Shown: positions 6,883-11,140 of the stretch, in pieces
Layout of the letters: each line of letters begins with the position of its first letter
How positions within the stretch are numbered: position 1 is the first letter of the stretch
Assembly (NCBI GenBank): GCA_937927525.1
Contig: CALBDR010000232.1
Span: 1-11,140, forward strand
Reading direction: 5' to 3'
Source of the DNA: an uncultured Candidatus Melainabacteria bacterium
Lineage (GTDB): Bacteria > Cyanobacteriota > Vampirovibrionia > LMEP-6097
Length of the DNA: 11,140 nt
Notes under the pieces: generated by a model
Told to the model about the DNA's origin: nothing
The model's input: only the letters and a program-made list of their open reading frames with translations
The model's database searches: none
Translations under genes and position numbers: made by a program

Positions 6883-8013
6883 ATGTCAAACAAATTCATT
6901 AAATTAGTAGAGCAGATTCTGCTAGATAGACAAGACAAAGAACCTAAAATCGGAGAGATAATCACAGGTTCAGTACTTTCTATCAACTCAAACGGCATTT
7001 ATTTGGATATTAATAAATGTTACGAAGCATTTGTCAATGCAAATGAAATGGGTGACAGAAAAGACTATAAAGCTGGTGATAGAATAGAAGTTTTAATCAC
7101 AGATAAAGAGAAAAAAACTAAAGGTGTTTTCCGTGCCTCTTTAAAGAAAATAGAAGAAAAGGGTAAATGGAAAAAACTTGAAGAAATAAAAGATACTAAT
7201 TTAGAAGTTGAAATTAAGAAAGTAGTTAAAAGTGGAGTTGAAGTTTTAATAGACTTAACTAAACAAACAGCTTTTATTCCTTTTAAGTTAATAGATTATA
7301 AATTCGTTACTCTTAAAAATTTAAATCAAGCAGAGTGGGTTGGTAAAAAAATTCCAGCTAAGATACATGAAATTGATGAAACTAAGAATAAAATTATTTT
7401 AGATCATAAAACTATTAGTGAAGAGCAAATGAAAGCCAAGTCTAATGAAGTTATGAGTAAACTTGCTATCGGTCAAGAAATAACAGGTAAGGTTGTAAGG
7501 ACAACTAAATTTGGTGTTTTCATAGAATATGAAGGAATTGATATTTTAATACCTTCATCTGAATTATCATGGGCTAGATTTAGCGAACCTTCAGATTTGG
7601 TTACTGTTGGTGACGATATCTCAGGTAAAGTTTTTAAAATTGATCAAGACAATCACCAAATAGCCATAAGTAGAAAGCAGATTGTACCTGATCCTTGGAC
7701 TATCATAGATGAAGCTAAATACGCAGTAGGAACTAAACATAAAGTAAAAGTTATTAGTCATGCAGACTTTGGTTTCTTTGTTGAAGTAGAACCAGGTATC
7801 GAAGCCTTACTTCATAAATCAAACTACTCAGAAAAAGAATTTCCTGAAATAAACACTAAATTAGAAGTTGAAATTATCAACTTAGAAAAGTCAAAAAAAC
7901 GCATGGGCGTTAAATTAATTGAAACTAAGATAGAAATACAAAATAATGATGGTAAAGAACAAGAATCAGGAAGAACTTCTGAAGATCCTAAGGAGCTTGA
8001 ACATGCAAAATAA
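6883..8013 (+). CDS. S1-domain RNA-binding protein, ribosomal protein S1-like (four repeats)
   Basis: The 376-residue product contains four S1 (OB-fold) RNA-binding repeats at about 22-88, 105-177, 194-265 and 281-346. The third is the most canonical (GQEITGKVVRTTKFGVFIEY, then IPSSELSW and AISRKQ), and the fourth has DFGFFVEVEPGIEALLHKS. Repeats one and two are more divergent. The tail (350-376) is polar and probably disordered. Four-repeat S1 proteins act as short forms of ribosomal protein S1, aiding mRNA binding to the 30S subunit, or as general RNA-binding proteins; E. coli S1 has six repeats and about 557 residues. I cannot tell whether this is the sole S1 of the genome, so I give no symbol. 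It starts an operon and its last 11 bases overlap the coiled-coil gene. An S1-type protein could bear on initiation, since many neighbouring starts lack a Shine-Dalgarno. Confidence 0.82.
   Translation: MSNKFIKLVEQILLDRQDKEPKIGEIITGSVLSINSNGIYLDINKCYEAFVNANEMGDRKDYKAGDRIEVLITDKEKKTKGVFRASLKKIEEKGKWKKLEEIKDTNLEVEIKKVVKSGVEVLIDLTKQTAFIPFKLIDYKFVTLKNLNQAEWVGKKIPAKIHEIDETKNKIILDHKTISEEQMKAKSNEVMSKLAIGQEITGKVVRTTKFGVFIEYEGIDILIPSSELSWARFSEPSDLVTVGDDISGKVFKIDQDNHQIAISRKQIVPDPWTIIDEAKYAVGTKHKVKVISHADFGFFVEVEPGIEALLHKSNYSEKEFPEINTKLEVEIINLEKSKKRMGVKLIETKIEIQNNDGKEQESGRTSEDPKELEHAK
7990..7995 (+). promoter_or_regulatory. Ribosome binding site fixing the start of the coiled-coil gene
   Basis: AAGGAG, a full-strength Shine-Dalgarno, sits 7 nt before the ATG at 8003. 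It favours that start over the in-frame upstream codon at 7946, which has no such site and would extend the overlap with the S1 gene to 68 bases. Confidence 0.7.
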
Positions 8014-8608
8014 TGAATCAAGACTAAAAGAAATATCAGATTTTATTAAATCTGCTAAAGACAATGTACTAAGTGAAATAAATAAAAGAAACTCTAAAAG
8101 TTTTTTTGAAATTCTTTTCAGAGGCTTTGGTAAAGCAGCTAGTTTAGAAAAAACCCAATCTTCTTTAGACAAAGCACTTAATGAAGTTAAAAGACTTAGT
8201 GAGGAAGAAAGAAAAAGCGTAGCTAAGCTTCAAAGTACACTAAATGAAAAGAATGAAGAGATCAATAAACTTCAAGATGAAATTGAAACATATAATGATA
8301 AGCTTTCTGATTTAGAAACTAAGATATTAAATCTCTCAAAAGAAGAAAAATCTGAAACTAATCCAGAAAATAATGTGGAAACTGCAACAGAATTATCAGA
8401 AGATAGTAAAAAGCTATATACTGAAAATGAGTCTTTAAAGAAAGAAGCTTCTAAAAAAGATTCGAGAATAGAAAATTTAGAAAAAGATATAAAACTTTTT
8501 AAAGAAAAAACTAAAAACCTTGAAGAACAATTAAACTCTACAAGTGAATTAACAGTTGAATTCTATGAAAGAGTTAAAAGACTTAAAACAGAAGTAACAG
8601 CAAACTAG
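8003..8608 (+). CDS. Hypothetical coiled-coil protein
   Basis: The 201-residue protein has no family I recognise. It has a short helical N-terminal part, a segment SFFEILFRGFGKAAS (about 32-46) that could be an amphipathic or membrane-touching helix, then two long charged heptad regions at about 48-112 and 130-192, separated by a polar break rich in Asn, Glu and Thr (about 112-130). It is acidic and lysine-rich and has no cysteine, no signal peptide and no membrane span. Such proteins are usually scaffolds or cell-division and nucleoid-associated factors, but nothing here decides which. The ATG overlaps the S1 stop by 11 bases and has a strong Shine-Dalgarno, so it is cotranslated with the S1 protein. 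The folB ATG follows after one base. Confidence 0.75.
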   Translation: MQNNESRLKEISDFIKSAKDNVLSEINKRNSKSFFEILFRGFGKAASLEKTQSSLDKALNEVKRLSEEERKSVAKLQSTLNEKNEEINKLQDEIETYNDKLSDLETKILNLSKEEKSETNPENNVETATELSEDSKKLYTENESLKKEASKKDSRIENLEKDIKLFKEKTKNLEEQLNSTSELTVEFYERVKRLKTEVTAN

Positions 8609-8609
8609 T

Positions 8610-8975
8610 ATGCTAACAGAAATTCATTTAGAACAAGTACAAGCTTTTTGTAGATTAGGTATCTATGAAAATGAAAGACAAAGAGGTCAAGCAGTAATGG
8701 TAGACCTGAAAATTTCTTTAGATCTAAGCGATGCTTGTAATGGCGATAAAATGGAAGACAGCATTAGCTATGTAGCACTCTCTCACGCTATTCAAGACGT
8801 AGCTAAATCAAAAGAATTTAATTTAATCGAACACCTTTGTAAATCAATTATAGACAAGCTTTTTGCCGATCATGAAAAAATTAATACAGTAGATATAAAA
8901 ATTCACAAACCTGTAATTAATGCTGAAGGATTTACTGGTAATGCATCAGTCAGAGTTAAAGCTGATAGACCATAA
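8610..8975 (+). CDS. folB: Dihydroneopterin aldolase (folate synthesis)
   Basis: The 121-residue protein is the right length for FolB, which converts 7,8-dihydroneopterin to 6-hydroxymethyl-dihydropterin and glycolaldehyde in the cytoplasm, commonly as an octamer. It opens with IHLEQVQAFCRLGIYENER; E22 in GIYENER is the family's conserved glutamate. Y54 in SISYVAL, E74 in LIEHLC (the pterin-anchoring glutamate) and K100 in IHKP (the catalytic lysine) are all present. As far as I recall, these numbers match the S. aureus aldolase. An epimerase-only FolX relative is less likely with this set of residues but not excluded. It follows the coiled-coil gene by one base with no clear Shine-Dalgarno, so it is probably translated by coupling. 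The next gene, pabB, also serves folate synthesis and overlaps its end, so a functional pairing is likely. Confidence 0.88.
   Translation: MLTEIHLEQVQAFCRLGIYENERQRGQAVMVDLKISLDLSDACNGDKMEDSISYVALSHAIQDVAKSKEFNLIEHLCKSIIDKLFADHEKINTVDIKIHKPVINAEGFTGNASVRVKADRP
8925..8930 (+). promoter_or_regulatory. Candidate ribosome binding site for pabB
   Basis: GAAGGA within folB lies 10 nt before the ATG at 8941. The spacing is long but it is the only site near a candidate start. An in-frame ATG at 8920 has no such site, so 8941 is preferred. Confidence 0.4.
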
Positions 8976-10119
8976 GTTTCTACTTGAAACTTGTGATCTA
9001 CACCATAACTCAAATGATTCTTATAAACAAAAGAATTTAATTTCAGCACAAAAAGCTTTAAAGAAATTCTACAGTTTTAAACAATTACAGAATTTTTTAA
9101 TTGATAATCCAGAAATTTTAAAATTCCCAAACTCAGGTTTTGCTGCATATATAAGCTATGACAGGGATATAGAAATTGTTCTTTATGAAGAAATTCATAA
9201 AATTAATTTAAATGAAACTTATAAAAAAGAAAATCTTGAAATAAATCAAAATTACCAAAATGAAATTTTTAACAAAGAAAGATTTATTAGTAATGTAAAT
9301 AAGTGTAAAAACTTTATTGAAGAAGGAGAAATATACCAAGCTAATATTTCTGAAAAAACTATAATTTCTAAAAAACCTGTACCTAATGAAGATTTAGAAA
9401 CTATGTATAAAAATCTAAAATCATCAAATCCTTCTCCATATATGGCATTTATAAATTTTGAAAATTATGCAATTATAAGTAGCTCGCCAGAATCCTTTTT
9501 GAAAATAAAAAAAGAAAATAATGATTTTATTGTAGAAAGTAGCCCTATAAAAGGGACAGTAAAATTAAATGAAGAAAATACACTGTCATATTCAGAAAAA
9601 GAAAAATCGGAACATCTAATGATAGTAGATTTAATTAGAAATGATATTGGAAAAATATCTAAAACCTCGTCTGTAAAAGTAACTGAATTAATGAAAAAAT
9701 ATAAATTTAAAGACCTGTTTCATTTAATTTCAACAATTCAAGGAAAAATAAATCATGAACATATATTAAAAATCAATGAGTATGAAATTCCAGACTTTGA
9801 AAAAATTTTTTCTTATTGCTTTCCAGGAGGTTCTATAACAGGTACACCTAAAAAAAGAGCAATAGAAATCATAAATGAGATAGAAAATAGTCCTAGAGGA
9901 AGCTACACAGGTTCTGCTGGCTACTATAAATTCAACAAAGGTGGTGAATTTAACATTCTGATTCGAACTTTAGTTTATGACAAACTAACTGATGAATTAA
10001 GTTTACATAGTGGTGCAGGGATAACATCTGGATCAGATCCAGAGAAAGAATTTGAAGAGATTCAGCTTAAGGCTAAAAATATTTTAAATGCTTTAAATTT
10101 AGATTTGGAGAATGTTTAA
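8941..10119 (+). CDS. pabB: Aminodeoxychorismate synthase component I
   Basis: With the start at 8941 the protein has 392 residues; an ATG 7 codons upstream would give 399. It is a chorismate-binding enzyme that makes 4-amino-4-deoxychorismate from chorismate and ammonia or glutamine, the first step to p-aminobenzoate and folate. P-I-K204-G-T (202-206) marks PabB: the lysine replaces the alanine of anthranilate synthase PIAGT and, in PabB, forms a covalent intermediate. Other motifs are YQANIS (132-137), EHLMIVDLIRNDIG (224-237), FHLISTIQGK (260-269), CFPGGSITGTPKKRA (293-307) and SGAGITSGSDPEKEFEE (357-373), which holds metal and substrate residues. It is shorter than the approximately 450 residues common in the family, mostly at the N-terminus. 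It overlaps folB by 35 bases and shares one base with the next ORF. No pabA or pabC is visible. Confidence 0.88.
   Translation: MHQSELKLIDHKFLLETCDLHHNSNDSYKQKNLISAQKALKKFYSFKQLQNFLIDNPEILKFPNSGFAAYISYDRDIEIVLYEEIHKINLNETYKKENLEINQNYQNEIFNKERFISNVNKCKNFIEEGEIYQANISEKTIISKKPVPNEDLETMYKNLKSSNPSPYMAFINFENYAIISSSPESFLKIKKENNDFIVESSPIKGTVKLNEENTLSYSEKEKSEHLMIVDLIRNDIGKISKTSSVKVTELMKKYKFKDLFHLISTIQGKINHEHILKINEYEIPDFEKIFSYCFPGGSITGTPKKRAIEIINEIENSPRGSYTGSAGYYKFNKGGEFNILIRTLVYDKLTDELSLHSGAGITSGSDPEKEFEEIQLKAKNILNALNLDLENV
10107..10110 (+). promoter_or_regulatory. Ribosome binding site for the ankyrin-like ORF
   Basis: GGAG at the end of pabB lies 8 nt before the ATG at 10119, whose A is the last base of the pabB TAA. 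This well-placed site supports translation from 10119 rather than from the downstream ATG at 10240, which has none. Confidence 0.55.
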
Positions 10120-10328
10120 TGTTAGATCAAGACCTTTTCCGATTTGCAAGTATATTTTTATATCCAAACTTCAATAAAGAAAATGAAAATCATCTTCTTT
10201 TACCAATTTCTAGAGATAAAAATGGTTCTATAAAATTTGATGAAAAAAGAACAACTAGTAAACTTAAAAAAATACATGAATTTAATTTTACAAGGTGTAG
10301 ATCAAAAATTTATAAGCTATTTATTTAG
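10119..10328 (+). CDS. N-terminal piece of a frameshifted ankyrin-like gene
   Basis: This 69-codon frame opens with MLDQDLFRFASIFLYPNF and has no domain I recognise. Its start is well supported: it shares one base with the pabB stop and has GGAG 8 nt upstream. The frame then closes at 10326-10328, while a 248-codon frame shifted by +1 is open over the same bases and continues to 10983. Because the second frame has no ribosome site of its own, the two look like halves of one gene of about 287 codons. The likely break is the A7 run at 10266-10272, with the A6 run at 10243-10248 as an alternative; removing one base rejoins the frames. After the A7 run this frame reads less convincingly (it gains TRCRSK), so the last 20 or so residues may not belong. 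An alternative is a genuine short peptide. Confidence 0.5.
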   Translation: MLDQDLFRFASIFLYPNFNKENENHLLLPISRDKNGSIKFDEKRTTSKLKKIHEFNFTRCRSKIYKLFI

Positions 10329-10983
10329 TGCTCAATACGGTAATAACAAAGATGATCTTATGGGTGAAAATATATTTCACAGAATTATTAATCTAGTAGA
10401 TGAAGAAATGATTAACCATGAGTTATTAAATGAAATGAAAAAAGATAGATTTTATTCACAAAAAGATAGTATTAGCTTAGAAAAAGAATTGGAATATAAC
10501 ATTGAACATATTAAAAGTAATAAAAAATTAGAAAATATAAGTGAAAATATAAAATATCTAATAAATATATCTTCAGTTGAACTTTTAGATGAAACTAATA
10601 ATAATGGTATGAAACCATATGAATTAGCTTTAAAGAATAATAATTTTTTCTTAGCCCAAGAATTAAAAAGTTATAGAAACTTCATAATAGATCCAAATAT
10701 TAATATAGAATATATTTACTTAAGAAAAAATAATTTAAATCAACTGAATGAAAAAATAAGTAAACAAGAATATTTAAATAAAAAAATAGACCAGGATTTA
10801 CAAGAAATAATAAATGATGAATTTAAATTAAATGATGAATTAGAAAAAAAATATTTTGGAGAATATGATTTTCTAAGCAACTTTATAGAAAATTTACCTT
10901 ATGACTTTGAAAACACAAAAATAAATGAATTAACTCAAAGATTTATAAATGAAATAAAAGAAATTATCAAGACTAATGATTAG
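10240..10983 (+). CDS. Ankyrin-repeat-like protein, C-terminal piece of a frameshifted gene
   Basis: This frame encodes up to 247 residues from the ATG at 10240; a TTG just before it could also serve. Two stretches fit the ankyrin pattern: D-LMGENIFHRII near the start (compare D..G.T.LH.A) and NNNGMKPYELALKNNNFFLAQEL in the middle (compare G.TPL.LAA..G). The rest is helical and highly rich in Lys, Asn, Glu and Ile. Ankyrin repeats mediate protein contacts and are frequent in host-associated bacteria. The start lacks a ribosome site, which supports reading it as a continuation of the ORF beginning at 10119. It could be a decaying gene, or a gene rescued by slippage at the A7 run. Its end overlaps the mscL 3' end by 11 bases on the opposite strand. 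It is among the most AT-rich parts of the window. Confidence 0.5.
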   Translation: MKKEQLVNLKKYMNLILQGVDQKFISYLFSAQYGNNKDDLMGENIFHRIINLVDEEMINHELLNEMKKDRFYSQKDSISLEKELEYNIEHIKSNKKLENISENIKYLINISSVELLDETNNNGMKPYELALKNNNFFLAQELKSYRNFIIDPNINIEYIYLRKNNLNQLNEKISKQEYLNKKIDQDLQEIINDEFKLNDELEKKYFGEYDFLSNFIENLPYDFENTKINELTQRFINEIKEIIKTND

Positions 10984-11140
10984 TAACTTTAAGTGAATCA
11001 CGAATCTCAGTAAGTAATTTAACTTCTTCACTAGGTTCAGGAGGAGTTTCTTCTTTAGCTTCTTCTTCTTTCTTCTGAGAATTTTCGTATGCTTTCAGTG
11101 CTACAAAAACAGCAGTACCCATAATAATGAAGTCTATTAC
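10973..11140 (-). CDS. mscL: Large-conductance mechanosensitive channel, C-terminal part (5' end outside window)
   Basis: Fifty-five codons and a TAG stop (10973-10975) are visible on the minus strand. The sequence begins in the second membrane helix (VIDFIIMGTAVFVALKAYEN), continues through a charged linker (KKEEEAKEE, then PPEPSEEV) and ends in the conserved MscL helix KLLTEIRDSLK, which forms the cytoplasmic five-helix bundle. MscL is a homopentameric inner-membrane valve that releases solutes under hypo-osmotic shock. The pattern closely follows the E. coli ending (VIDF..., then LLTEIRDLLK), so the identification is secure although the first helix and pore constriction are outside the window. 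The gene converges with the ankyrin-like ORF and their ends overlap by 11 bases, so no terminator fits between them. Confidence 0.9.
   Translation of the reverse strand, partial: VIDFIIMGTAVFVALKAYENSQKKEEEAKEETPPEPSEEVKLLTEIRDSLKVTNH

Noticed and set aside
7946..8002. Longer N-terminus for the coiled-coil protein, starting at 7946
   Set aside because: The extra 19 codons lie wholly inside the S1 gene with no ribosome site; AAGGAG 7 nt before 8003 decides for the shorter form.
10119..10328. pabC (aminodeoxychorismate lyase) directly after pabB
   Set aside because: Position would fit, but the translation has none of the class IV aminotransferase motifs and is too short.

Overview
This is an AT-rich bacterial window, roughly 30% GC by eye. 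The gene set suggests a Gram-negative-type cell: a BatA/BatB aerotolerance-type locus with a TPR part predicted to be exported, a folate gene pair and MscL. I cannot place it in a phylum. Accessory genes (a broken Fic gene, an AAA+ ATPase with DUF4143, an ankyrin-like ORF) and heavy use of Lys/Asn/Glu codons would suit a host-associated or AT-drifted genome, but that is inference.

Layout. Positions 1-408 hold the end of a Fic-family gene that has lost its catalytic motif, closed by a small hairpin terminator. Two minus-strand genes follow: an AAA+/DUF4143 ATPase (430-1659) and a secreted iduronate-2-sulfatase-like sulfatase (1765-3165). The gap between them carries three near-identical palindromes spaced exactly 39 bp apart; the copy nearest the ATPase overlaps its TATAAT box. 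A 39-bp divergent promoter region separates the sulfatase from a plus-strand Bat operon: DUF4381-like protein, BatA-like vWA protein, and BatB-like vWA fused to a BatC-like TPR protein. Next come a four-helix membrane protein of unknown role (6414-6854) and a tightly packed operon: S1-domain RNA-binding protein, coiled-coil protein, FolB, PabB and an ankyrin-like ORF interrupted by a frameshift. The window ends inside mscL on the minus strand, whose 3' end overlaps that ORF.

Two themes recur. First, genes that open a transcription unit have a TATAAT-like box only 7-15 nt before the start codon and no Shine-Dalgarno, while several internal operon genes have a clear one (AAAGAGG, AAGGAG, GGAG). 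This points to widespread leaderless or near-leaderless transcription. Second, the accessory genes show decay: Fic has an apparent in-frame deletion and a truncated C-terminus, and the ankyrin-like gene has a shift at a poly-A run.

The Bat proteins probably form a membrane complex of two MIDAS-bearing vWA subunits plus exported TPR repeats, normally driven by a MoxR ATPase that is not in this window. FolB and PabB serve folate synthesis (the pterin and p-aminobenzoate branches). I saw no CRISPR array, tRNA, rRNA or transposase.
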